The notes under the pieces: generated by a model
The model's input: the letters and a program-made list of their open reading frames with translations, nothing else
Databases searched by the model: none
What the model was told of the DNA's origin: nothing
Source of the DNA: Anaerolineae bacterium
Lineage (GTDB): Bacteria > Chloroflexota > Anaerolineae > Anaerolineales > UBA4823
Length of the DNA stretch: 64,000 bases
NCBI GenBank assembly: GCA_003327455.1
Contig: QOQU01000002.1
Span: forward strand, 62,001-126,000
Direction: 5' to 3'
Position numbers and translations under genes: made by a program
Shown here: piece after piece, positions 7,613-17,195 of the stretch
How the letters are laid out: the number at the start of each line of letters is the position of its first letter
Numbering within the stretch: position 1 is the first letter of the stretch

Positions 7613-10600
7613 TTAATTAGAGGCTGAAATTTCTGGTCTCATCTCTCTATACCACGCTTCCAACCTCTGAAACTCCATCTCCAGTTCGTTTACAATTAAT
7701 GGACAGGACTCTAATTGATTTTGTTTTCCACATTCCTCGAGCTCTTGAGCCATCTGGGCAATTCTTTCTGCCCCCAAATTTGCCGCCATCCCTTTGAAAC
7801 GGTGAGCAAGGAAATTCAACTGCTTTCCATCGCCTTGCTTAATGGTCTCTCTCATCTCATCTAAACGCTCCCGGCTATTATAAAGAAATTCGCTTAACAT
7901 CTCAAAGTAAAAGCGACGATCATCTACAAAGCGAGGCAATACTTCTTCAAGATGGATATAAGATCGATCATCTACCCGATCATCTATCTGTTTTTGATGC
8001 GATTGAACAGCCTCAATCGACTCAAGTGAATACGCCTCTGGTTCTTCAACGATCACCTCGCCGAAATCAATTGCGAATTCCTCGATGAAGGGTTGCCAGT
8101 CAACCAGCGCATGCTCAAAAGTAGGAGCAGTTTCTTCCTCTGGTTCAGCGCCAGCTTCTTTTTCAACTTGAGGATCTTCTTTATCAGTGCTTTTACTCCG
8201 AACCTCCGCCTTGTTAAAGAATTTTCGAATCACATTGAAAAGTTCCTCAGCATTGATCGGTTTTGAGACGTAATCATTCATCCCGGCTTCCAGACATTTT
8301 TCTCGATCCCCCTTCAGAGCATGAGCAGTCATGGCGATAATCGGTATATCCTTGTAAGCCATACCAGAATTGCGGATGCGTAAGGTGGTTTCATAGCCAT
8401 CCATGTCTGGCATTTGGATATCCATTAAAACCATTTGATATGAGCCATTTTGGAGCGCCTGGAGGGCTTCTTCGCCATTATTTGCTGTATCAACAGAAAA
8501 GCCGGCTTTATTAAGCAGCTTTACAGCAACCTTTTGATTAATTGGATTATCCTCCACCAATAAGATGCGACAACTTTCAGCGCATTCGGCTAAAGTATGG
8601 CGCGTGATAAGCGGTTTCTTCTTTTCCTTGACCTGTGTGCCTATGGCAAGCAAAAGGGCATCACGCAGTTCTTGTTGTCGGACGGGTTTTAGCAGATAAC
8701 CCGCACATCCCAATTCTTGAAACCGAGCTGCATCTCCCTGAACACCCATAGAGGTTAAGACAATAATTTGAAGCTGTTCCATCTCTGGATTTTCGCGAAT
8801 GCGCCGAATGGTTGTCTCTCCGTCCATACCAGGCATTTGCATATCAATTAAAACTATCTGATAAGGCTCTCCTACAGTTAGAGCATTCCCTAAGGTTTGC
8901 AGACATTCCTGTCCACTGCTGACCGTGTCAACAACGCAACCAAAGCTCTCCAGAGTTTTTGCCAGATAGGTTCTATTCGTCAAATTATCGTCCACAATCA
9001 AAATCCGATGATGACTTAATTCTGTAAGACTTGCTTTTGTCCATTTTTCTTTTTTATCTTGCTTTTGGAATTCAAGCCAAAACCAAAATTCACTTCCAAC
9101 ACCAGGCTCGCTGATCACGCCAATATCACCCCCCATTAATTCCACCAACTGCTTGCAAATCGTCAAACCTAAGCCTGTACCCCCATACTTACGCGTGGTT
9201 GAACCATCTACCTGTGTAAAGCGATCAAAAATCACCTTTTGCCGTTCATAGGGGATACCAATGCCGGTATCTTTTACCGAAAACCTTAACTTAACTTTAT
9301 CTGCATTTTCTGCAAGTTTTTCCACCCTGACAACAATTTCGCCGATTTCAGTGAATTTAATCGCATTCCCGATTAAGTTAATCAGAATTTGTCGTAAACG
9401 AGTGGGATCACCTATCAAATCATTTGGAATATCGCCAGGAATGATACAAATCGTCTCTAATCCCTTTTCAGACGCGCGTTGTGCCATCGTACGAGATACA
9501 GACTCAACCGTAGCGCGCAACTCAAACTCTATGTTTTCTATTTCGAGCTTGCGGGCTTCGATTTTTGAGAAATCCAGAATGTCATTAAGCAGCGCTAAAA
9601 GGGCTTCAGCGGATTCAAGGGCAGTTTTGACAAAATCTTGTTGCTCAGGTGACAGGGGAGTATCAAATAGAAGCTCTAACATCCCCATGATGCCGTTCAT
9701 CGGTGTCCTGATTTCATGGGACATATTCGCAAGAAATTCACTCTTGGCGCGGTCTGCCTCTTCAGCGCGATTTTTGGCTTGCAACAACTCGGTCACATCA
9801 TGATACATCCCCAAAATCCCGACTCTTTGTCCCTGCAGAATGATCGGGACTCCCAGAATCTCAACATCGATTAATGTACCATCTCGTTTTTTCCTTTTGC
9901 CGAGCGTATGAACTGAATAATGCAAGGCAATTTGGGTCAATTCTCTTGCCTCATCCTCAAGACCTGGAGGAGAAATCAAGGGGTCTATTTCAAGACCAAT
10001 GATCTCTTTTTCGCTATAATCAAACAACGACTCAAAAGCAGGGTTACAAGATATGATTTTATTTTGTGGGTCTAGAATTACAATGGCTACCGGGCTGTTA
10101 TAAACCACAGCTTCAAAGTACTGCTTTTGACGCAACAACTCCATCTCGGCATGATGTCGATCGGTGATGTCGCGAACGATAAACACACAACCTTTTCCAG
10201 AAGGTTCTAAATCGATGGGATATTCCGAGATCTCATACCATCCTGAGAGTGTCGGGAATTGACAAAAATCCTCATCGTAGTCGAAGATATTCTTCGGGGA
10301 TTCATTTTCCCCATAGAATAATTGATTAATATTGAGCCCAATAATTTCCTGAAAAGATTTACCAAACTGATCAACAACCTTCCAATTACAACGCACAATC
10401 TTTCCTGTCTGATCAACGATCAGAATCATATCTTTTACAGCATCAAAGACGACTTCCCACTCCCTCTTTGCCCGAGCAAGGATATGCTCGATTTTTTGTC
10501 TTTCTTGATTTTCCTCTTTCAATTTTTGATTGCTTTCGGATAATTTCCGTGTTCGCTCCTCAATCAAACGCTCTAACTCTCTGGCGCTTTCCTGTAAACG

Positions 10601-10822
10601 GTAGCGGACATTACCCAGAACAGCGAAAATGCTTCCCAGAGCCAAAGGCAACAAATCAATAAACCACAGGACTTTTTGCGTTTTCTGTACCAGAATCAGA
10701 TTGGAGATAGAAAATGGAATATGTTTGTCATAAACTACCATGATCGTAGATACAAATACCCCCAGAACGCCCATACCCAAACCGAGCAACATGTAGCGTA
10801 AAACAGGATTACGCAAGTTCAT
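7613..10822 (-). CDS. Hybrid sensor histidine kinase with two receivers and Hpt domain
   Basis: A 1069-residue tripartite kinase. Order: two N-terminal membrane helices (within about 1-70); coiled coil; PAS 1 near 120-210; PAS 2 near 240-350; HisKA with phospho-His in [15 protein letters not shown]; HATPase_c with N box (LIGNAIKF), DTGIGI and GGTGLGL; receiver 1 (ILIVDDN, phospho-Asp in LIDMQMPG); receiver 2 ([15 protein letters not shown]); an acidic linker; and a C-terminal Hpt with [12 protein letters not shown]. All phosphorelay residues look intact. An upstream in-frame GTG overlaps the GAGG ribosome site, so ATG at 10822 is preferred. No receiver-output partner is adjacent, so this is an orphan BarA-like relay; the signal is unknown. 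Confidence 0.93.
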   Translation of the reverse strand: MNLRNPVLRYMLLGLGMGVLGVFVSTIMVVYDKHIPFSISNLILVQKTQKVLWFIDLLPLALGSIFAVLGNVRYRLQESARELERLIEERTRKLSESNQKLKEENQERQKIEHILARAKREWEVVFDAVKDMILIVDQTGKIVRCNWKVVDQFGKSFQEIIGLNINQLFYGENESPKNIFDYDEDFCQFPTLSGWYEISEYPIDLEPSGKGCVFIVRDITDRHHAEMELLRQKQYFEAVVYNSPVAIVILDPQNKIISCNPAFESLFDYSEKEIIGLEIDPLISPPGLEDEARELTQIALHYSVHTLGKRKKRDGTLIDVEILGVPIILQGQRVGILGMYHDVTELLQAKNRAEEADRAKSEFLANMSHEIRTPMNGIMGMLELLFDTPLSPEQQDFVKTALESAEALLALLNDILDFSKIEARKLEIENIEFELRATVESVSRTMAQRASEKGLETICIIPGDIPNDLIGDPTRLRQILINLIGNAIKFTEIGEIVVRVEKLAENADKVKLRFSVKDTGIGIPYERQKVIFDRFTQVDGSTTRKYGGTGLGLTICKQLVELMGGDIGVISEPGVGSEFWFWLEFQKQDKKEKWTKASLTELSHHRILIVDDNLTNRTYLAKTLESFGCVVDTVSSGQECLQTLGNALTVGEPYQIVLIDMQMPGMDGETTIRRIRENPEMEQLQIIVLTSMGVQGDAARFQELGCAGYLLKPVRQQELRDALLLAIGTQVKEKKKPLITRHTLAECAESCRILLVEDNPINQKVAVKLLNKAGFSVDTANNGEEALQALQNGSYQMVLMDIQMPDMDGYETTLRIRNSGMAYKDIPIIAMTAHALKGDREKCLEAGMNDYVSKPINAEELFNVIRKFFNKAEVRSKSTDKEDPQVEKEAGAEPEEETAPTFEHALVDWQPFIEEFAIDFGEVIVEEPEAYSLESIEAVQSHQKQIDDRVDDRSYIHLEEVLPRFVDDRRFYFEMLSEFLYNSRERLDEMRETIKQGDGKQLNFLAHRFKGMAANLGAERIAQMAQELEECGKQNQLESCPLIVNELEMEFQRLEAWYREMRPEISASN

Positions 10823-10949
10823 GATAACGATCCTCACCAGCTAGAGAGTTTTTTTGAGTTTAGCATGTTTAATAAAACCTTTTATCAACAAATTTGTTAG
10901 GCAGCACCTTACAAAATGTTAATATCTTAGACAATTTCTGCATAATAAC

Positions 10950-10978
10950 TTGACATTTATTGTCAAATTCATTACAAT
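10950..10978 (+). promoter_or_regulatory. Strong sigma-70 type promoter with embedded palindrome
   Basis: TTGACA (10950-10955) and TACAAT (10973-10978) are 17 bases apart, about 30 bases before the epimerase gene start. The -35 is the left arm of TTGACATTTATTGTCAA (10950-10966), a 6-base dyad with 5-base spacer that could be an operator. The 11-mer TGACATTTATT here also occurs at 4516-4526 in the CODH promoter region. Confidence 0.65.
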
Positions 10979-11008
10979 TTCATTTACAATTATCACTGGA
11001 GGTAAGTC

Positions 11009-11965
11009 ATGAAAATAACCATTGCTGGTGGAAGCGGTTTTATTGGGTCGGCACTCACGGATTTACTTATTCAAAACGGACACGAAATCATCCTCCTCTC
11101 ACGGAATGGCAGCCAGGACTATAAAAGCAAACTGAATTCGAGGCAAAATCCAATCTCGCTTTATTGGGATGGCAAAAACGTTGGTGAATGGGTTTCAGCA
11201 ATTGAGCTTAGTGAGGTGGTAATCAATTTAGCTGGAGAAAACATCGGTGGAAAAAACATCCTCGAAGTTGCTACCAAGCGCTGGACGCCTGAACGAAAAG
11301 AAATCTTGCGTCAGAGTCGAGTTGCAAGTGGCAAAGCTCTCTTGCAAGCAATTAAGGGTTCATCTTCCAAACCCCAAGTCTTCATCCAGGCTTCTGCTGT
11401 AGGATATTATGGCAGCCATCCCAATCGAGAAATGGACGAGGATGCACCTCCAGGAAATGATTTTCTTGCTCAACTTTGCGTCGAATGGGAGCGCTCTACT
11501 GCAGAATTAGATCAGATGGGCATTCGACGGATCATTACTCGAATTGCAGGAGTGGTAATGTCACTCAAGGGTGGCTCATTGCCCTTTATTTTATTGCCTT
11601 ACCGTTTTTTCCTGGGCGGTCCATTGGGCGCGGGCAGACAATGGGTCTCGTGGATACATTTGCATGACCTTGTGCGCGCAATCGTATTTTTGATGGAACA
11701 ACCTTCTGCGAGTGGACCTTTCAACCTGTGTGCTCCTCAAGCGGTAACCAGCCAGGAACTCAGTAAAATTATCGGGAAGGCAATGAACCGTCCATCCTTC
11801 TTTCCTACCCCAGAATTATTCTTCCGTCTGGCTTTCGGCGAAAAAGCTGATTTACTCCTGGCGTCCCAAAAACAAATCCCTAAAAGGCTTCTCGCTCTCG
11901 GTTTCGAGTATGAGTATCCAACCGTTGAAAGTGCGCTTCAGAACTTATTGCGCTCATCCTCCTGA
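11009..11965 (+). CDS. TIGR01777-family NAD(P)-dependent epimerase (YfcH/SULA type)
   Basis: A 318-residue extended short-chain dehydrogenase. The N-terminal nucleotide motif is GGSGFIGSAL (residues 6-15). Family hallmarks follow: the LAGENIGG segment, WTPERKEILRQSRV, QASAVGYYG and DFLAQLCVEWE. The C-terminal DUF1731-like part holds LGPFNL-type and FGEKADLLLASQ segments. The substrate of this family is not established. The gene starts after GGAGG and appears to head a transcript with the aldo/keto reductase 44 bases downstream. Confidence 0.9.
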   Translation: MKITIAGGSGFIGSALTDLLIQNGHEIILLSRNGSQDYKSKLNSRQNPISLYWDGKNVGEWVSAIELSEVVINLAGENIGGKNILEVATKRWTPERKEILRQSRVASGKALLQAIKGSSSKPQVFIQASAVGYYGSHPNREMDEDAPPGNDFLAQLCVEWERSTAELDQMGIRRIITRIAGVVMSLKGGSLPFILLPYRFFLGGPLGAGRQWVSWIHLHDLVRAIVFLMEQPSASGPFNLCAPQAVTSQELSKIIGKAMNRPSFFPTPELFFRLAFGEKADLLLASQKQIPKRLLALGFEYEYPTVESALQNLLRSSS

Positions 11966-12009
11966 ATATGACAGCGAAAGGCATATAACAAAACGAAAGG
12001 CAACCCTCG

Positions 12010-12948
12010 ATGGAAGATATCATAACCCTCGGAACAATTTCACAAAAAGTAAGTGTACTTGGAATCGGCACCTGGGCATGGGGTGATCGGCGTTTTTGGG
12101 GATATGGATCAGATTATGGTATCGAGGATATCCGTGAGGCTTTCTCTATCAGCATCTCGCAGGGAATTAATTTCATCGACACCGCCGAGGTGTATGGCAA
12201 CGGCACGTCTGAAAAAATAGTTGCTTCTCTCATGGAAGAATCCAACGTTCCCCTGGTCATCGCTACCAAATTCTTTCCCTACCCCTGGCGATGGCGAGCA
12301 ATTGATTTTCGTAACGCTTTAGCAAACAGCCTGAAGCGGCTAAAATTAAAGCGTGTGCATCTATATCAAATTCACTGGCCATTCCCTCCCGTCCCAATTG
12401 AAAAATGGGTCAACTGTCTGGCAGATGCCTACGAAGAAGGCTTAATTGAAGCGGTTGGCGTCTCAAACTATAATGCCGATCAATTGAAGCGGGCTCACGA
12501 CGTGCTTGCCCGACGAGGCATTCCGTTAACCTCCAATCAAGTCCCTTATAGCCTGATCAATCGCAAAATTGAGAGAAACGGCGTCTTACAAGCCTGTCAA
12601 GAACGTAATGTCCAGATTATTGCCTACAGTCCCATTGGACAAGGGATGTTAACCGGAAAATATTCGGAGCAAAATCCTCCTTCTGGGGCTCGCCGCTTTC
12701 TATACAACCGTAATTTTTTACGCAAGTTACAGCCCCTTCAGGAAAAGTTAAAAGAGATCGGCGTTGCTCATGGCGGAAAAACCCCTGCACAAGTAGCGCT
12801 AAATTGGGTCATTTGCAGAGGTGCCATTCCCATCCCCGGAGCAAAAAATCGCAAACAAGCCGAGGAGAATGCCGGCGCGCTAAACTGGAGACTGTCCGAA
12901 GAGGAAATTCTGGTTTTAAATCAGCTAAGCGATCAACTTGCTCAATAA
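12010..12948 (+). CDS. Aldo/keto reductase
   Basis: A 312-residue single-domain (beta/alpha)8 NAD(P)H-dependent oxidoreductase. The catalytic tetrad is recognisable: Asp and Tyr in FIDTAEVYGNG, Lys in VIATKFF and His in YQIHWP. The cofactor end is also present in GVSNYNADQL, YSPIGQGMLTG and PIPGAKNRKQAEEN. It is closest in style to the bacterial aldo/keto reductases of broad specificity; the physiological substrate cannot be told. It lies 44 bases after the epimerase gene and is probably co-transcribed. Confidence 0.92.
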   Translation: MEDIITLGTISQKVSVLGIGTWAWGDRRFWGYGSDYGIEDIREAFSISISQGINFIDTAEVYGNGTSEKIVASLMEESNVPLVIATKFFPYPWRWRAIDFRNALANSLKRLKLKRVHLYQIHWPFPPVPIEKWVNCLADAYEEGLIEAVGVSNYNADQLKRAHDVLARRGIPLTSNQVPYSLINRKIERNGVLQACQERNVQIIAYSPIGQGMLTGKYSEQNPPSGARRFLYNRNFLRKLQPLQEKLKEIGVAHGGKTPAQVALNWVICRGAIPIPGAKNRKQAEENAGALNWRLSEEEILVLNQLSDQLAQ

Positions 12949-13042
12949 TCCCACAATCTGTTTTCGGTGGGAAATCAAAACAACCCTGCCCAGAAAGCAG
13001 GTAAAATAAATCTAATCGAAACTTTTCAGGAAAGGACACTCA

Positions 13043-14170
13043 ATGCTCCAGATTGAGCAAGTAAACCCTTCGGACCCCAAAGCCGTCCACCGTTTCATCT
13101 CTATCCCATTTCGCCTCTATCGTCATACTCCACAATGGGTGCCTCCGTTCATCAACGACTCAAAGCTATACCTCAACCCTCAAAAGCATCCTTTCTACCG
13201 CCATTCCACAGCCGAGTTTTTCATCGCCAGGAGAGATGGCGAAGATGTTGGTAGAATTGCAGTGCTAGAAAATCGTCGTTTCAATCAATACCATCAAAGA
13301 GAGGATGCTCAATTTTATTTCTTTGATTCGATCGATGACCATGAAGTAGCTCAGGCGCTATTTAACCGTGCCTTCGAATGGTCAAGAGCACGCCACTTGA
13401 ACCGCATGGTAGGACCCAAAGGAATGGGTCCGCTTGATGGTTATGGCGTTTTAGTGGAAGGCTTTGAGCATCGGCAAATGATGATGATGATGAACTACAA
13501 TCATCCCTATTACAAAGACCTGATTGAAGCCCAAGGTTTCACCAAAGAGGTTGACTTTGTCTCCTGCTATTTATCTGCAGAAACCTTTCGCTTACCGGAA
13601 CGCGTCCATCAAATTGCGCAACGGGTTCAAGAACGAGGTACCTTGAAGGTATTATCTTTCCAGAATCGTTCGCAACTCCGTCAATGGGCAAAAAAAATTG
13701 GCAAAGCATACAACAACGCCTTTGTCAATAATTGGGAATATTACCCTCTAACCGACGAAGAAATTCAATTTGTCCTGGATAACATCATCCCTTACGCCGA
13801 CCCCAAGTTGATTAAGGTAATCACGCATAACGAGGATGCAGTTGGTTTCCTGTTTGGGTTCCCCGATATTTCTGCTGCTATGCAACGGGCTAAAGGCAGG
13901 ATCAATCCCATATCTATCGTAGATATCCTCATCGAAATGCGTCGCACTCAATGGATTGCCTTGAACGGAGCTGGAATCCTGCCCGAATTTCATGGTCGGG
14001 GTGGCAATGCCCTTTTATATTCCGAAATGGAAAAAACCGTCCGCAATTATCAATTCAAACATGCCGACTTAACCCAGGTAGCCGAAACAGCCGTGCAAAT
14101 GCGACGGGATCTTGAGAATGTAGGGGGAAAACCCTACAAAAATCATCGCGTTTATTCAAAATTCATCTAA
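13043..14170 (+). CDS. GNAT-superfamily-like N-acyltransferase, YghO-type
   Basis: A 375-residue protein whose opening residues (FISIPFRLYRHTPQWVPP) and PKGMGPLDGYGVLVEGFE segment match a conserved bacterial family annotated as GNAT-like or YghO. The central region (FFIARRDGEDVGRIAVLENRRFNQYH) reads as a first acetyltransferase fold, and the C-terminal part (GILPEFHGRGGNALLYSEM) as a second with a degenerate acetyl-CoA loop. The start follows AGGAAAGG. A pair of GNAT folds is therefore likely, but donor and acceptor are unknown. Confidence 0.7.
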   Translation: MLQIEQVNPSDPKAVHRFISIPFRLYRHTPQWVPPFINDSKLYLNPQKHPFYRHSTAEFFIARRDGEDVGRIAVLENRRFNQYHQREDAQFYFFDSIDDHEVAQALFNRAFEWSRARHLNRMVGPKGMGPLDGYGVLVEGFEHRQMMMMMNYNHPYYKDLIEAQGFTKEVDFVSCYLSAETFRLPERVHQIAQRVQERGTLKVLSFQNRSQLRQWAKKIGKAYNNAFVNNWEYYPLTDEEIQFVLDNIIPYADPKLIKVITHNEDAVGFLFGFPDISAAMQRAKGRINPISIVDILIEMRRTQWIALNGAGILPEFHGRGGNALLYSEMEKTVRNYQFKHADLTQVAETAVQMRRDLENVGGKPYKNHRVYSKFI

Positions 14171-14192
14171 TATCAGACACATTTTATGACCA

Positions 14193-15485
14193 ATGAACGA
14201 AAACCAGCCTACTCTCAAAGAGCTTCTCACTGAACCCAATCAAATCGAGGATTTGAAAATTCCACAAAGCCTTGTGTTAGACATCATTTTTCGCCTTTTG
14301 TTCAATGAGGGCAATGTTGCCCTGGCACGTTTTGTTGAGGTCCTCAAAATATCCAATCGCATTATAGATGAAATCCTGGCGTGGATGCAAAAAGAACACC
14401 TGGTAGAAGTTGCCAAGGCTATTGGGGAATTGGGGCGCCTCGGGTATGTTTATACACTCACCGAAGCTGGAGAAGAACGCGCCAGAGGCGCTTTTGAGCG
14501 CAGCCAATATATTGGACCGGTGCCGGTATCCATTCCAGCTTACAATCAAGCAATGGAACTACAAACCCAACAACGGCGGCGTGTTCAAACCACTCAGGTC
14601 AAAGAAGCATTAAAAAAACTGATCTTACCTGAAGATTTTCATCGCCGTATCGGACCGGCAATAAATTCAGGCTCTTCGCTCTTTCTTTACGGGCCTCCTG
14701 GCAACGGAAAAACCACCGTAGCACAGGCGATTTCTGAATTGATATCTGGTACAGATCCAATCTGGATTCCGTATGCCATCACAGCCGGAGGACATATCAT
14801 CCAGATTCACGACCGTCTCATCCATCACCAGGTAAAAATGGATACAAAACGAACAAGCGAATTCGGTCGGGTTGATGGACGTTGGGCATTGTTTCATCGG
14901 CCAACAGTCATGGTAGGGGGCGAGCTTAAGATGGAAGCCTTAGATTTACGCTATGATCCAATCGCCAAGATATACGAAGCTCCTCTTCAACTCAAGGCAA
15001 ACGGCGGAATGTTCCTGATCGATGATTTCGGCAGGCAACAAGTTCGTCCAGGCGATCTGCTCAATCGCTGGATTGTTCCTTTAGAAAATCAAGTCGATTT
15101 TTTACGTCTGATAAGCGGCCAAACCATTGTTGTACCGTTCAAATTGCTGCTGGTGTTTAGCACAAACCTTGATCCCTATCAATTAATGGATGATGCCTTC
15201 TTGCGTCGCATTCAAATCAAAGTCGAACTCTCATCGCCAGATGAAAAAATGTTTGCCCAGATTTTTCTGCTCGAATGCAAGAACCATAATATTCCCTTCA
15301 ATAAGGACGCTTTTGTCTATTTGCTGAATAAGTGGTACAAACAATCCAATCGGGTAATGCAAGCCGTTCATCCACGCGATTTACTGCGAACGCTTAAAGC
15401 CATCTGCGAATACGAGGGAATCCCGCCCGCCATGACCCCTGAACTTCTTGATCAGGCTTGTAAAAGCTACTTCGTTAGCCAATAA
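14193..15485 (+). CDS. AAA-type ATP-binding protein with N-terminal winged-helix-like region
   Basis: A 430-residue protein. Residues about 1-100 look like a winged-helix region (FNEGNVALARFVEVLKIS... GYVYTLTEAGEERA). The ATPase core follows with Walker A LYGPPGNGKTTVA near residue 170, Walker B-like GGMFLIDDFGRQ near 270, sensor 1-like LLVFSTNLDP, and an Arg-rich AFLRRIQIKVEL box. The C-terminal helical lid contains HPRDLLRTLKAICEYEG. I do not recognise a named subfamily. A lone ATPase of this type could act on DNA, pili or protein assemblies; none is adjacent. The ribosome site is weak. It is 22 bases after the acyltransferase gene and probably in its transcript. Confidence 0.75.
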   Translation: MNENQPTLKELLTEPNQIEDLKIPQSLVLDIIFRLLFNEGNVALARFVEVLKISNRIIDEILAWMQKEHLVEVAKAIGELGRLGYVYTLTEAGEERARGAFERSQYIGPVPVSIPAYNQAMELQTQQRRRVQTTQVKEALKKLILPEDFHRRIGPAINSGSSLFLYGPPGNGKTTVAQAISELISGTDPIWIPYAITAGGHIIQIHDRLIHHQVKMDTKRTSEFGRVDGRWALFHRPTVMVGGELKMEALDLRYDPIAKIYEAPLQLKANGGMFLIDDFGRQQVRPGDLLNRWIVPLENQVDFLRLISGQTIVVPFKLLLVFSTNLDPYQLMDDAFLRRIQIKVELSSPDEKMFAQIFLLECKNHNIPFNKDAFVYLLNKWYKQSNRVMQAVHPRDLLRTLKAICEYEGIPPAMTPELLDQACKSYFVSQ

Positions 15486-15626
15486 AAGTCTTTATTTTTC
15501 GAAGATAATTTAGTCATACATAACCCTGCCCAGCACCCTTACCGACTTGATAGCTATTGATAGTTCTAAAAGGTACAATGAGAAACAGAAAATAAAGTAT
15601 GAATTAATATCGTTTGAGGTAAATCG

Positions 15627-16781
15627 ATGCGCGAAGTAGCAATTCTTGGAATCGGTATGACGCCGGTTGATGAACATTGGGATAAATCCATCCGCGATCT
15701 GGCTGCAGAAGCGGTGCTCCTTGCCTTACAAGATGCCCAACGCGAAAGTGTTGACGCCCTTTTTGTTGGTAACATGCTGTCTGGTTTAATCAGCCAGCAA
15801 GAAAACCTGGGCACACTCATTGCTGATTGGGCAGGGCTCCGTCATACAGAAGCAGTCAAAATCGAAGCAGCTTGCAGTTCTGGCGCTGCGGCAGTTCGTC
15901 AGGCTGTGATCGCTGTTGCCTCTGGATTTATCGATTCGGCGATTGCAGTTGGGGTTGAAAAAATGACTGAAGCCAAGGGCACCGAGATCACTGCCGCCTT
16001 AGCTACTGCTGCTGATGCCGATTATGAGGTAGCTCATGGCGTAAGCTTCGTTGCTCTAAATGCCTTGATAATGCAACGATATATGTACGAATATGGTTGG
16101 CAGCATAAAGATTTTGCTGCTTTTTCGATCAACGCCCACCGGAACGCCCTTACCAATCCCTATGCTCGACTACAAGAGGCAATTGACGAGCAAGATTATA
16201 CGAAAGCAAAAATGATTGCATATCCCATTAACTTATTGGATGCCTCCCCTACCGGAGATGGAGCAGCGGCAGTTTTAATTGTCCCAAGAGAAACTCTGCG
16301 GAAGAACGGACAAACAATTGTAAAGATTGCTGGCTCAGCCGCCGCCACCGATAGCATCGCTATTCATGACCGTAAAGATCCGCTTTGGTTGAAGGCTGCA
16401 GAAATTTCAGCTCAAAAAGCCTACTCCCAAGCTGGCGTGAAGCCAGAAAACATTGATTTCTTTGAGCTTCACGACGCCTTCTCGATCATGTCTGCATTGT
16501 CTCTTGAAGCCTGTGGATTTGCAGAGCGTGGCAATGGACCCCGGCTGGCCCTGGATGGTCAAATTACCCTAAACGGTAAGCTTCCGATTACAACGATGGG
16601 TGGCCTAAAAGCCCGTGGGCACCCCGTCGGAGCAACCGGAGTGTATCAGATCGTCGAGGCTGTTCTTCAGTTGCGCGGCATGGCAGGCGAAAACCAAGTG
16701 CCCGACGCCAGAGTTGGCATGACCCAAAACATCGGCGGAAGTGGCTCCAATATCGTCACTCACATTTTAGTGAAAGAGTAA
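15627..16781 (+). CDS. Thiolase-family protein (archaeal acetyl-CoA C-acetyltransferase type)
   Basis: A 384-residue thiolase fold. The nucleophilic cysteine lies in EAACSSGAAAV near residue 90. The histidine base lies in ARGHPVGATG, and ELHDAFSIM matches the conserved NEAF-like motif. The second catalytic cysteine of degradative and biosynthetic thiolases is replaced: the final motif reads NIGGSGSN instead of CxGGGxG. That pattern is shared with archaeal-type and SCP2-type thiolases, which in archaea partner with HMG-CoA synthase and a DUF35 protein. Neither partner is adjacent here. It may act in acetoacetyl-CoA formation, which is inference. Confidence 0.85.
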   Translation: MREVAILGIGMTPVDEHWDKSIRDLAAEAVLLALQDAQRESVDALFVGNMLSGLISQQENLGTLIADWAGLRHTEAVKIEAACSSGAAAVRQAVIAVASGFIDSAIAVGVEKMTEAKGTEITAALATAADADYEVAHGVSFVALNALIMQRYMYEYGWQHKDFAAFSINAHRNALTNPYARLQEAIDEQDYTKAKMIAYPINLLDASPTGDGAAAVLIVPRETLRKNGQTIVKIAGSAAATDSIAIHDRKDPLWLKAAEISAQKAYSQAGVKPENIDFFELHDAFSIMSALSLEACGFAERGNGPRLALDGQITLNGKLPITTMGGLKARGHPVGATGVYQIVEAVLQLRGMAGENQVPDARVGMTQNIGGSGSNIVTHILVKE

Positions 16782-16792
16782 ACCAGAACCAG

Positions 16793-16798
16793 TATAAT
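16793..16798 (+). promoter_or_regulatory. TATAAT -10 element directly before small ORF
   Basis: A perfect TATAAT ends 8 bases before the ATG at 16807, so a transcript from it would begin within one or two bases of the start codon, as in leaderless mRNAs. No clear -35 is present. Confidence 0.4.
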
Positions 16799-16806
16799 CC
16801 CATCAA

Positions 16807-16953
16807 ATGTTTCCCCAAATTCAAGCTACTGTTACCCCCACTCTAGAGGTCACACCTCCCAATCCCGCAACCATTAACATCATTATTGGACTTGGTGCCC
16901 TAACGGTCATCGTTATCCTGGTTGGGCTATGGCTAAATAAAGCTAATTTATAA
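16807..16953 (+). CDS. Small single-pass membrane protein, 48 residues
   Basis: Begins MFPQIQATVTPTLEVTPP, a Pro/Thr-rich outside segment, followed by a hydrophobic stretch of about 22 residues (INIIIGLGALTVIVILVGLW) and a short polar end. It has no Shine-Dalgarno site but sits immediately after a TATAAT box, suggesting leaderless translation. The composition is clearly that of a membrane protein rather than random sequence. Function unknown; it could also be a remnant or chance ORF. Confidence 0.5.
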   Translation: MFPQIQATVTPTLEVTPPNPATINIIIGLGALTVIVILVGLWLNKANL

Positions 16954-17195
16954 GAGGTCTCTGGGGGAGGAGTGAAATTTTTTTACCATCCAGGGTTTTT
17001 CAATTGCTCTGCGTATAATTGAGAGTACAATAAAAATACAGGCGATCTAATACGAAAAACCCTATCCTTATCGAAGAGGAGGTCTGCAAAGACAAATCCC
17101 GCTCGATTAATTTTTTCCATATCCAATCCAATCATTTTTCTATTATCCATCCATCCTGATAAACAGCCACAGTTCTTGATTGAAGGGAGTTGCAA
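16954..17195 (+). promoter_or_regulatory. Intergenic leader with tandem -10 candidates
   Basis: TATAAT at 17014-17019 and TACAAT at 17026-17031, the latter with TTGCTC 16 bases upstream (17004-17009), could start a leader of about 155 bases for the next gene. TCAATT and AATTGA flank the first -10. No coding sequence or recognised riboswitch is visible. Confidence 0.35.

Noticed and set aside
9261-9803. 180-codon plus-strand reading frame inside the hybrid kinase gene
   Set aside because: It lies antisense to conserved HisKA and ATPase motifs and has no recognisable domain or ribosome site.
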